The notes under the pieces are model-generated. The model did no database searches, had not been told where the DNA came from, and was given only the letters and a program-made list of their open reading frames with translations. Made by a program: the position numbers and the translations under genes. From Pithys albifrons albifrons (lineage: Eukaryota; Chordata; Aves; Passeriformes; Thamnophilidae), in assembly GCF_047495875.1 (NCBI RefSeq), contig NC_092467.1:33762378-33826377 (forward strand): 64,000 nt of DNA, written 5' to 3'. Positions within the stretch are counted from its first letter, which is position 1, and each line of letters opens with the position of its first letter. This document shows, piece by piece, positions 11,386 to 22,012 of the stretch.

Positions 11386-12342
11386 GCTTAGAGACAGAAC
11401 CAGGTGGAAGGTTTGTCATTTTCTGCTGAATTTCCCCACCACTCCTTGCTCATGTCCAGCTTTACACTCTCACTGAAATATGCATGTGCTGCTTATCTGT
11501 TCAATTCTTCTCCCTGGGATGAGGTGTCAGAGGAAACAGCATTTTGTGGCTTCTCAAGGAATTCCAGCTAAGCTTGTCCTATGGGGAGAGATCCCATCCC
11601 TGGGGAGGCACAGTGGGAAGGTCAAGGGCAAAGCAGCAACAGGTGGGGCCTTGCCAGGGCTCAGCTGCCACATGGTGACCTGCTACCAAATAGTAAATTG
11701 GGTGTTTTCCTCCTCTAGAAAAAACGAGCCATGCCCTGAGCAGGGAGGAGAGGAATGTCCCCAAAAGACCTTCCTCACAAAGGCAGCAATGCTAAGTGGG
11801 CAACAACACTGTTTAATTTTAATTAGCTGCTAATATTTTGGGAGGGCAGTTATGGGTTTGGACACAGTGATATTGACAGTTTGCTCATCTTGTGGAATTT
11901 AATATCGGATCAATTGGTTCAGGCAGCTGGGGAGAAGGGTCTTCCTGCTGTTTGAGATAAAAATGCCCGTCTCTTTCTTCAATAAATCTAATCCAATCAT
12001 TATTAAATCTTTTGGTAAATATCTTGGAGAAATTAGGTCTCCTAATGTTTGTGCTCATGGATCAAGGAGAGAAAGATGAAGTCAGATGGTTTCCAGGTAA
12101 GCAAACAGGGAGTTTGTTATTTCAGGTCATGGATGGAGCACTACCTACAACAAACAAACCAGCAGAAGCCACAGACACACAGATTCTTTTTTTTCAGGTA
12201 CCACACAAAGCAAGAAGTGCTCCAGGTGCTCCTGGAGCTGTGCAGGGACCAGCAGAAACACCTCGAGCAGAGTGTGAAAACACAGAGCTGGAGATGTATC
12301 ACCCCTTGTGCAAAGGTGCTGGATCAGCCACAGCAGGGAGGG
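11386..12342. other. Single-copy spacer with splice-like signals
   Basis: AT-rich at 11810-12010. No known protein is recognised. A possible short intron at 12096-12197 is listed separately. Confidence 0.5.
12096..12197 (+). other. Candidate 102-base intron
   Basis: The sequence CCAG|GTAAGC at 12092-12101 is a good 5' splice site. 102 bases later, TTTTTTTTCAG| at 12187-12197 is a good 3' splice site. If used, the upstream exon ends in GATGGTTTCCAG and the downstream exon starts at 12198 and continues into the 47/48-bp array. A phase-0 join keeps a frame open on both sides, but the upstream frame is short and no family is recognised. This is inference; splice-like pairs occur by chance in a window of this size. 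Confidence 0.2.
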
Positions 12343-13560
12343 AGCCCTTACCAGGCACAGCACCATCACTGGGCACCGACTGGCAGAGCAGTCCCTTACC
12401 AGGCACAGCACCATCACTGGGCACCGACTGGCAGAGCAGTCCCTTACCAGGCACAGCACCATCACTGGGCACCGACTGGCAGAGCAGTCCCTTACCAGGC
12501 ACAGCACCATCACTGGGTACTGACTGGCAGAGCAATCCCTGTGCCTGGACAGCACCATCACTGGGCACCGACTGGTAGAGCAGTCCCTTACCAGGACAGC
12601 ACCATCACTGGGCACCGACTGGTAGAGCAGTCCCTTACCAGGACAGCACCATCACTGGGCACCGACTGGTAGAGCAGTCCCTTACCAGGCACAGCACCAT
12701 CACTGGGCACCGACTGGCAGAGCAGTCCCTTACCAGGACAGCACCATCACTGGGCACCGACTGGTAGAGCAATCCCTTACCAGGCACAGCACCATCACTG
12801 GGTACTGACTGGCAGAGCAATCCCTTACCAGGCACAGCACCATCACTGGGTACTGACTGGCAGAGCAATCCCTTACCAGGCACAGCACCATCACTGGGCA
12901 CCGACTGGCAGAGCAATCCCTTACCAGGCACAGCACCATCACTGGGTACTGACTGGCAGAGCAATCCCTTACCAGGCACAGCACCATCACTGGGCACCGA
13001 CTGGCAGAGCAATCCCTGTGCCTGGATAGCACCATCACTGGGCACCGACTGGCAGAGCAATCCCTGTGCCTGGACAGCACCATCACTGGGCACCGACTGG
13101 CAGAGCAATCCCTTACCAGGACAGCACCATCACTGGGCACCGACTGGCAGAGCAGTCCCTTACCAGGCACAGCACCATCACTGGGCACCGACTGGCAGAG
13201 CAATCCCTTACCAGGACAGCACCATCACTGGGCACCGACTGGCAGAGCAATCCCTTACCAGGCACAGCACCATCACTGGGCACCGACTGGCAGAGCAATC
13301 CCTTACCAGGCACAGCACCATCACTGGGCACCGACTGGCAGAGCAATCCCTTACCAGGCACAGCACCATCACTGGGCACCGACTGGCAGAGCAATCCCTG
13401 TGCCTGGACAGCACCATCACTGGGCACTGCCTGGCAGAGCAGTCCTTTACCAGGACAGCACCATCACTGGGCACTGACTGGCAGAGCAGTCCTTTACCAG
13501 GACAGCACCCTTACTGTCCTCTCTGGGCACTGACTGGCAGAGCAGTCCCTGTGCCTGGAC
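12343..13560. repeat. 47/48-bp minisatellite, about 25 copies
   Basis: The core is ACCATCACTGGGCACCGACT, followed by GGCAGAGCARTCCC and then TTACCAGGCACAGC (48 bp) or TTACCAGGACAGC (47 bp). A minority of units have TGTGCCTGGACAGC instead. CATCACTGGG recurs from 12363 to about 13462. The 48-bp unit is 16 codons (motif HHHWAPTGRA in one frame), but the interspersed 47-bp units shift the frame. The last two units (13420-13560) are more diverged. Confidence 0.95.
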
Positions 13561-15450
13561 AGGTGTGCTCCCTGTGCCACGTGGGTGTGCTGGCAGCGCA
13601 CTCGGATTCTGGGCATGGGGCACAGGGAGCTGAGGCCCATGCACAGGCTCTGACCAGGAGGCACTTTAACTCCTACTGGCTCTTCCCTCAAGTTCCCAGG
13701 ATCCCCAAGGAGCAGCTCTAACAGGATCTCATGGATGGGATCCTCGGTGCCCCCTGACAACAACCTCAGCCCGCCCATCCCACCTCTCCCTTCACGGCTT
13801 CCCTGTTAGAGTTCTCTCCAAGGGCACAAGCAAACGTGGGGAGTTTGTAACTCCAAGTCATTTGTTGGTTGCACCTTCAAAGGGCTGAGAAAGGCATTAA
13901 TTACTCTCTTGGCATGAGCTCCTGCAATCGTGTTCCTCGATGTCTTCCCTGCGCCAGCGATGCAGCTGCTGCTCAGCCCAGAGACAGACACAACATCCCT
14001 GAGCTGATCCAGCAGTGTCCGAGCCCTCTGCAGCTCCCCAGACCTGTCACAGGCAGCTCCAGGAGAAACCTGCTGCTATTATAAGATCACATTTCAAATT
14101 TTGATATCTGCTTTGAAAGGGCAAACCCTGCCAGCTGACAAATAATAAGTGGCCCCTTTGTATTCTGCTCCATTCCCACCCATTTTTCATGCCTTAGCAA
14201 GGTGAAGCTTTCCAATCAAGGAGCGGCAGCTTGGGCAAGTGGAGATAATGTATTTTGATGGAGGCCTGTAATGAATATGGTATTTATGAAGATGCCAGTC
14301 ATTAAAAGAAGCCTTGCATGGTTGTTGCACATTATTTTATTGATTTTTCCGAATGCAGGGATCAAGGCAGGGATCAGACCTTACATGAAACGTTTCAATT
14401 TCTAATCTTTGATTTGATAAAGCATTGCAGGATTTGTTGATTTGTGCCATCGAAGGGTTGGTGGGCTCACTGCCTGTACACACACTGTGAATTCTAAATT
14501 CAGAGTGTACTCTGGGAGAAGAGGACTTGAGCAGTGGAGAGTAATGGGGAAAGTTTGGAGAAGAGATGGAGGTCATGTCTCCTCTTTTCAGTCTCCTGTT
14601 CTGTGGGTGGGTGTGGGTTGAGCTGACTCCCCTGAAGTCAATTCTAATTCTGCTTGTTATTGCAGCACTGAGGGAAGAAACTCCTTTAGACATGACAGGT
14701 GTCAATTGGAAAGTCCTGGAGGATGAGGAATCATCTTTATCAGCAGAATAAACACAGCCTGGGCATCAGGACTGAGAATCCCTCCAGCTCCTCTCCAGCA
14801 AGAGTTGGTCAGTGTGTACTGACCATGGCCAGTGTTTGGCAGGAAAGTCTGGGTGGGGCTGGTGTACCTGGCTGGGGCTGCCTCCAGCAGGGCACACTCC
14901 CTGCTCTGAGCACCTCCACTGCTGGACATTGGCCTTGTTTGTGGAGAGATCAGATGATGGTCCTGGTGCTTCTCAATCACTGCACGTCTGGGGGCATTTA
15001 ACTCACTGATTGGTTTTACTTGACATAAGCAGGGCAGTGCCTCGATGTTTTTGTCTTCCTTTATATAATACATATATATATTTACTGATTTGCTATAATA
15101 GAATATGCCTTTTTTATTTGGGAAGATAGAAAACATAAACCTACCTAGGGGACAGTGTGAGGTGAGGAGATGCATGCACAGACTTGGCAAATGTCCTCAC
15201 TTCTTACACGTGCTCTTACTCTGGAGAGGAAACAACAATTACCTTTAAAAGGCTGATTTTGTCCCCCTGTTGGTCACTGGCACTGTGTCCCAGTGGGCAA
15301 GTGACCCTTTTGGGGGTGACACAAAGTGGGAGGCACAGGGTGGGAGAACAGGGTGACACCAGCAGTGACACTGAGCATGGGACAAGGCCACGCAGGCCAG
15401 TCCTGCTGCTTGCCCAGCCCTGGGCTCAAGGGAAGGAGCTGCTGCCGAGT
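13561..15450. other. Single-copy sequence, no gene seen
   Basis: No exon or repeat family is recognised. 14085-14345 is a candidate conserved non-coding block, listed separately. 15055-15120 is a short AT-rich stretch with TA dinucleotides. Confidence 0.5.
14085..14345. promoter_or_regulatory. Candidate conserved non-coding element
   Basis: AT-rich single-copy block with TAAT/ATTA-type words (AATAATAAG, GATAATGTATTTTG, GTAATGAATATGG, CATTAAAAG), no simple repeat and no transposon similarity. Its composition fits vertebrate conserved non-coding elements. No alignment was possible, so the call rests on appearance only. Confidence 0.2.
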
Positions 15451-15800
15451 CCCAGTGGTCTCCAGTGGTCCCCAGTGGTCCCCAGTGGTCCCCAGTGCCC
15501 ACCAGTGGTCCCCAGTGCTCGCCAGTGCTCCCCAGTGGTCCCCAGTGCTTGCCAGTGCCCACCAGTGGTCCCCAGTGCTCCCCAGTGCCCACCAGTGGTC
15601 CCCAGTGCTCCCCAGTGCTCACCAGTGATCCTCAGTAGTCCCCAGTGGTCCCCAGTGCTTGCCAGTGCTCACCAGTGGTCCCCAGTGCTTGCCAGTGGTC
15701 TCCAGCGGTCCCCAGTGCTCCCCCGTGCTCCCCAGTGGTCCCCAGTGCTTACCAGTGCTCCCCAGTGCTCCCCAGTGGTCCCCAGTGCTCCCCAGTGCTC
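15451..15800. repeat. 10-bp minisatellite, 35 units without indels
   Basis: Thirty-five successive decamers of the form NCCAGTGSTC/NCCAGTGCCC occupy exactly 350 bp. Only substitutions distinguish them; no insertion or deletion breaks the ten-base register. The common units are CCCAGTGGTC, CCCAGTGCTC, CCCAGTGCTT and ACCAGTGGTC. A shorter overlapping frame on the - strand is a by-product. Confidence 0.95.
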
Positions 15801-16999
15801 ACAGTGCTGGTGTGGGATGGCAATGCTGCCTGGCTTGTGCTGTAATCCACAGATGGTGTTTGGATTTCTTTCAAGGTTGGCAAAAGGAAGTGATCAGGCA
15901 GAAAGTGCAAATACCAGTTCAGATGAATGGGTTAATTAGAGATTATTGTTTTCTGTATCTGATCAGCAAAGTTGAGTATAAACAAGTCTTTGGTGAAGAA
16001 ATGCAGGGAAAATAACAGCAAAAAAGAAGAATTGGAGTGTTCTTGAACTCCTTATCTCAGTGCAGAGTAATGTCCATCCTGATGGGGATGAATTGCAGTT
16101 TAATGTGTGTTCTGGCTGTGTCTGGGGCTCCTTCCTGCAAAGAAAGGGAAGCTCTTCACCTCCCCTTGCAAGTGGGGCTTGGCAAGGGCTGGGCTGGAAG
16201 GAGGTGGGGAGTGATCTGAAAGGACAGTGCCCCCACTGCGCTGTCTCAGAGCTCTGCACACTGGGAAGAGTTCCCTTTTCTCTGGGCAGTACCCAGTGCT
16301 GGGTGGCAGCTCCATGGGCAGGGCTGGGGAGCACGGGGAGTGCCAGTGGCTGAGCAGCGTGGGAAGGGTGTGGGGCACAGCAAACCTGGGCCAGGCAGAG
16401 CACAGTGAGCAGCAGCCACGAACCGTGGGAGGGAAGGGAGGAAAGGCTCCTTCCCCAGGCTGTGGAGCTCCTGAGGGGCTCCCACCTTCCTGCCTGTTCT
16501 CCTGAAAATACAGCAAATCAAACACTATGGACATTTTCAAAATTAAACTCATTGGTCTATGAAATAAGTTGAGCATGAGCACACTATTTTTCCAATACTG
16601 ATTTATTGATATTGATTATCTGCCCTCTGAGGCTTCCTACTGTCACCCCACACTAACAGCTGCGAGCCCCTGGGACACGCTGGTGCAGGGGTTTGGCAGG
16701 ATGGTGTTGGGAAAGGCACCCAGACTCATCATGTATGGATGGAGGTGCTGTTTTTGGAGCTCATGCTGGCAGGGAAGAGCCGGTGGGATGGGAATCCTGT
16801 GTCCCCTCAGCTGCAGGGACCCCACCTATCCCACCAGGCACATCCGAGGAGAAACACCTCGGCATTTCAGTCTGCAGAGCTTTTATGGGATTTTCCTGGG
16901 AGAAACAACCCTCTCCATTGTCCCTCCTGCCAAACAGCTGGATGCTCACAAGAGACCATCCTCAGGCAGGCAGGGAAAGTGCTGGTGGCAGTGGGAGCT
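15801..16999. other. Single-copy sequence, no gene seen
   Basis: No recognised family. Open frames on both strands up to about 160 codons show no protein family known to me. Confidence 0.5.
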
Positions 17000-17768
17000 G
17001 CCCCAGGCTCCTCCGTGGGATCAGCCCCTCCCTCAGAGGCTCAGCTCTGCCCCAGGCCAGAGGAGCTGCTCCTGCCCCTGCCCACTGACCCTCCATGGGA
17101 TCAGCCCTTCCCAGAGGGCCTCAGCTCTGCCCCAGGCCAGAGGAGCTGCTCCTGCTCCTGCCCACTGACCCTCCATGGGATCAGCCCTTCCCTCAGTCCC
17201 TGGGGCTCAGCTCTGCCCCAGCTCACCAGGGGCTGCCCCTGCTCCTGCCCACTGACCCTCCATGGGATCAGCCCTTCCCAGAGGGGCTCAGCTCTGCCCC
17301 AGCCCAGAGGAGCTGCCCTTGCTCCTGCCCACTGACCCTCCATGGGATCAGCCCTTCCCAGAGGGCCTCAGCTCTGCTCCAGCCCAGAGGGGCTGCCCCT
17401 GCTCCTGCCCACTGACCCTCCATGGGATCAGCCCTTTCCTCGGTCCCAGAGGGCCTCAGCTCTGCCCCAGCTCACCAGGGGCTGCTCCTGCCCCTGCCCA
17501 CTGACCCTCCATGGGATCAGCCCTTCCCTTGGCCCCAGAGGGCCTCAGCTCTGCCCCAGCTCACCAGGGGCTGCTCCTGCCCCTGCCCACTGACCCTCCA
17601 TGGGATCAGCCCTTCCCCAGTCCCTGGGGCTCAGCTCTGCCCCAGCTCACCAGGGGCTGCTCCTGCCCCTGCCCACTGACCCTCCATGGGATCAGCCCTT
17701 CCCCAGTCCCTGGGGCTCAGCTCTGCCCCAGCTCACCAGGGGCTGCTCCTGCCCCTGCCCACTGACCC
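17000..17768. repeat. 80-89-bp minisatellite, 9 copies
   Basis: ATGGGATCAGCCC recurs at about 17015 (as GTGGGATCAGCCC), 17095, 17175, 17262, 17342, 17422, 17511, 17600 and 17686. Spacing is 80, 80, 87, 80, 80, 89, 89 and 86. Length differences come from an insert near CCCTTCCC (such as AGTCCCTGGGG or GGCCCCAGAGG) and from CTCACCAGGGGCT versus CCAGAGGAGCT. The last four copies are the most alike. Confidence 0.95.
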
Positions 17769-18515
17769 CTCTGTGCACTGTGGCCTTTGGGATGGGACCA
17801 TTAGCAGGGTATGGACCGAGTCTTTGCAAATGGGATCCGTACAGATGAGGCAGTGCATCCTCTCCTGCTGGATGCTCTGCCTTCCCAGCAGCACTAATGT
17901 AATTTCCAATGAATTTTCATGAGACTGAAACCTTTCCCACTCCCTGTCATACTCCAGCAGAATCCCTTCGGGTCTGCAATGTCTGCATTACACACCAGGC
18001 GACTGCCTGACTCCCAGGAGTGGTGTATGATAAATAAAATACTGCTTTTGTCTTGGGAGCCATTATCCCCTGGCTGCATAAGAAGGGTCTGTGATTTGGT
18101 TTGTGCTGCTGACATCCTGCTTTCCAAGAACAATGTACATTGTTATCCTTAACTAGTGGAATCAGAGTGTTTAATGGAAACCCAGATCTCTCACTGAACT
18201 TGAGATTTGTTGTCCTGAATCTGTAGTTTCCAGATTTCCACTCCATTAATTTCCTACCCGGCACTGGTTTTCTGAAGCAGCTCCTGCTCCCAGCTGTGCT
18301 CCTGAACTTGAACACCTTCATTCAGTAGCTCTTGTTTTCTCAGTCTGAATAAATATTCACTTTGGGGAGTTTACCATTTTTTAAATTGTTGTTCCTTTGT
18401 CGTGCTCACTTTACAGACTTCAGAATGCTCCATGTTCCATGCCCAGGACTGGAGATGTGACCTCACCAGTGCCAAGAACAGGCAGAAAAAAGGGTTGTGC
18501 AGGGCTGTGGTGGAG
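17769..18515. other. Single-copy spacer, no gene seen
   Basis: Mixed, moderately AT-rich sequence. No gene, RNA or repeat family is recognised. Confidence 0.5.
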
Positions 18516-18785
18516 TGCCCAGGGATGGGGTACCCACACAGCAGTGGGGTGTTCAGGGATGGGGTGCCCAGGGATGAGGTGCCCAGGGATGGGGTACCCA
18601 GGGATGGGGTGCCCAGGGATGGGGTGCCCAGGGATGGGATACCCACACAGCAGTGGGGTGTTCAGGGATGGGGTGCCCAGGGATGGGGTGCCCAGGGATG
18701 GGGTACCCAGGGATGGGGTACCCAGGGATGGGGTGCCCAGGGATGGGGTGCCCAGGGATGAGGTATCCACACAGCAGTGGGGTGC
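18516..18785. repeat. 15-bp minisatellite with interspersed boundary unit
   Basis: The monomer is GTGCCCAGGGATGGG (15 bp), with GTACCC and GATGAGG variants. The monomer array is interrupted three times by a different block containing CACACAGCAGTGGGGTG, at about 18535, 18645 and 18770. The result is two higher-order blocks of about 108 and 125 bp. Sequences on both sides of each interruption are near-identical. Confidence 0.93.
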
Positions 18786-20839
18786 TCTGTCAGGAGGGAG
18801 TTGGTGACAGCTGCAGCAGGGAGTGAGTGGGACCTGGGCAATGAAGTGTGAGAGCTTTGCAGGAGTCCTGGCAAGGTGTCCGAGGGGGATCCTGCTCCAG
18901 GAGCTGGGAATGCCTTGTGAAACTGCCACCTGCTGAACCAAACCCCGTGAGTGAAGGGCTGAGCTCTGCACAATGTCCCAGTTGCACTTGGAGCCCCAGG
19001 GACAGCTCAGGGCAAACCCCCCTGATTTAATGATTCCACTATGCAAGAAAGCATGAGAGGGAATATGCCAAAACTGCCTGAGCCCCTCTCTGGGGCCCGG
19101 GAAAAAGCATTAAGGGCATCTCTGGAACAGTCCCTGCCCCAGTGTACTGCCTGCCACCCTGAGCCAGAGAGAATTAGGTGGAATCTGTGACCAAAAGGTA
19201 AGAAATTATATTGTCAAGGTAGCAAATGCCTCAGTGGGATTTTCCATTGCACCTGCTGGAATTGCAGACCTTTCTGGGAGGGAACAAGCACCTCCAGGAG
19301 AGGGGCTGGCTGGGCTGCAGCATGTGAGTGCCCACAGGCATGGGAAGATCCTGGGCTCTGTGCTGGGCTTTGCTCTCAGTGTACAGTCAATAAAACCCTG
19401 AAGGTGCTTCAGAGTTTGGGCTTGACCTTTGCAGATTAGTTGGTCAAGGATATGAGGATTGCTGAAGGCTCAAGCACAGCAGGAGTGAGTATTGTCAACA
19501 GAAATACCCTGAAGTGATGACAGATAACCTGACTGTGCATGGGGGAGTGAGGAGGGAGTCAGAGACACAGCCAAAGCCACCGAGGAGACCGTTCAGGGCA
19601 TCCCTTCCTGCCTTCCTGCCTTCTTTCCCTCCCTCCCTCCCTCCCTCCCTCCCCATGCTCTGGGAAGCTGTCTGAGCCCCACAGTGCCAACTTTGTGTCA
19701 CTGTCACTGGCATCTCACCACCCTTCTGGCAGCACCGTGACCTCTGCCTGACAGTGGTGATGGAAAGAAAAGAACTTTTATATTTGCTCTTTTATGTTGC
19801 AAATGCCATGACTTTTATAATTAGTTTGGTCAGGTGACAGAGTCCTGCTGGAAGTTTGAACACTGAATCAAAGATTTATTTTTTTCTAAATCAGGCTGAT
19901 TTGGGCTGAGGCAGGGAGCCACCTCCCTGCTCCCTGCTCTGTGTTTCTCTGCTTTGCTTTCTTTGGGCTCTGATGCTGAGTTTCACTCATGAACCGGAGA
20001 TGCCTCTTCCTCAGCTCCTTCAGGTTGGATTCCTCAGAGGGGAACCAGGTGCCATGACTGCTGCAGAGGGCAAGGGCCTTCCTCCACCTCCTCTTCTTCC
20101 TCCAAAACAAACAGTAGTTGAGAGCATTCATTGTTTTCCCAAACCTGTGGACAGGAACAGTCCTTCCTGGCTTGAGAAAACGGAGCAAGAGCTCTGGGAT
20201 AAAGAGCAGGAAGGGATGATTTGGATGTGGGACTGGGAGACCTCCCTCACTCCCCTGTGAGCAGTGGGTGGAATTCAGGCTGAGGGCCCTGTGGGGGCTC
20301 CTGGAGGCTGATGCTCTGTGTGACCACAGGGATCAATCACCTCCTGGTTCGGCCTTTCTGGGCCCCAACACACAAATGCCCCTGAGGCAGCAGAGCTCCT
20401 CTGGAGTGCAGGAAGCACAACAGCCACATCCTTCAGAGAAGGGGGGACAGTGGGGTGGGACTGCTGCTGTCATCCATCCCATCCTGGCTCCCCTGACTGC
20501 AGGTGCTGAGCCTGCCTTTCTGGGAGAGCACATTCCCATCCACCAAGGGGTGAGGGAGGGAGTCTGGTCACAGCAAGACCTGACTACAAATCAGTCTTGT
20601 TTTTCCTCTGCTTACATCAGGTAGCGTGAGGAGGGTGTTATAAAGCTTGAAAGGAACTGTTAAAACTAATTCTCATTATGCTGTGTGGATTAGCATAAGA
20701 TTTGCAACTGCATTTTAAAGAGGTTGTAGAGTAGGAGAAGTAGCCCAGAGGCAGGAAAGTGATCTAATCAAGGGACACAACAGAAAAGTTAATTAAGGTG
20801 CCCTGGACCCAGTGGCCTTCTAGGGTGGAATGAGTCCAT
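18786..20839. other. Single-copy sequence, no gene seen
   Basis: No recognised gene. A pyrimidine microsatellite at 19597-19653 is listed separately. 19740-19890 is AT-rich. Confidence 0.5.
19597..19653. repeat. (CCTT/CCCT)n pyrimidine microsatellite
   Basis: A pure pyrimidine-rich tetranucleotide tract (CTTC, then about seven CCCT units). Interruptions by TG occur in the 5' half. Confidence 0.9.
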
Positions 20840-21360
20840 CAGTGGAGAAGGGAAGGGGTGCAGATGTCATCTGACTGAACTTCTGCAGGGCTATTAGCAC
20901 AGTGGTCCACAACATCCTTTTATCTAAATTGAAGAGAGATGGATTTGATGGGTGGGCCATTCAGTGGAGAAGGAATTGGTAGGATGGCCACATTCAATGG
21001 CTCAGAGTCCCAATGGACTGATGTGACAAGTGGTGTCTCTCAGAGGTCTGTACTGGGGCCAGTGTTATTCAATGTCTTCATCCCTGACACAGACAGAGGG
21101 ACTGAGAGCACCCTCAGCACCTTTGCAGATGATGCCAACCTGTGACATACCTGAAGGACAAGGCCATCCAGATGGGCCTGGGAAACTCGAGAAGTGGCCC
21201 ATGGGAATCTCCTGAGGTTTAACAAGGCCAAGTGCTGGTGTTGCACCTGGGTCGGGGTAATCCTCAGTATCAGTACAGGCTTGGGGGTGAACAGATCAAG
21301 AGCAGCCCTGATGAGAAGGACTTTGGGGGTGATGGTGGATGAAAAGTCAGAAGGGAGGGT
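20840..21360 (+). mobile_element. CR1 ORF2 reverse-transcriptase fragment, broken
   Basis: Translation of 20860-21350 with frameshifts follows the CR1 ORF2 reverse transcriptase. In order: a degraded 'DVI-LNFCRA' block, HNILLSKL, the [18 protein letters not shown] segment at about 21027-21080, the catalytic box FADD at about 21122-21133, then GQGHPDG, KCW and the LGRGNPQYQYRLG region. A TGA stop follows FADDANL at 21143 and several frame changes are present, so the copy is dead. The 3' untranslated end is absent. In life such an ORF supplies endonuclease and reverse transcriptase for target-primed insertion. Confidence 0.85.
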
Positions 21361-22012
21361 CTTCATGGCCTGATATTCCCTAACTGCACCTTCAGTTGCT
21401 GTTTGACCTCCCTCCATCCCTCATGCCCAATACTCCAATGTTGCATTTCCTCTGATGTGCCCATGAAGAGCTTCCTCTGCTGTCCCAGCTTGGGCTGCTC
21501 TCCATTCAGCTGAGCCAAAACTGGCCAAAAAAATGGTACAGCGCTGGAAAGTGGCTTCTCATTGATCTGATTTGGCCAATTTACTCATCTGCTGCATTTT
21601 TTTTATCAGATGCCCTTGGAACCCACCTCACCATAGCAACACACTTCATTAAAGCCATTGGAAACCAACCTGCCCTGGCAAAAGTGAGCACACCGAGCTG
21701 CTCCTTAAACTGCAACAGGGACTCACTCGGTTCAGCTCCCAAAACCACGTGGAATCGGCAGGACTGTAGCTGTGCTCATCAGGAGCAGGCAGAGAGGGAG
21801 GAATGGAGCTGCTGCAGCTGCCTGGGTGCTTGTTGGGGTGTGCAGTGCTCACAGTGGGGGTGCAGGGACAGGACTGTCCCCATCCCCTGTCACTCAGCCC
21901 ATGCTTTCCTCCCTCATCTCCCAGCGCCGCTGCCTCTGGCCCCACAGGGGGAGCTGCAGTGATTCCACCAGCCCTGCACATGTGAAGCCCACCGGCCTCC
22001 TGCTGCTCCTGA
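21361..22012. other. Single-copy spacer, no gene seen
   Basis: No family is recognised. The sequence becomes GC-rich at 21780-22010 approaching the 18-bp array. Confidence 0.5.
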
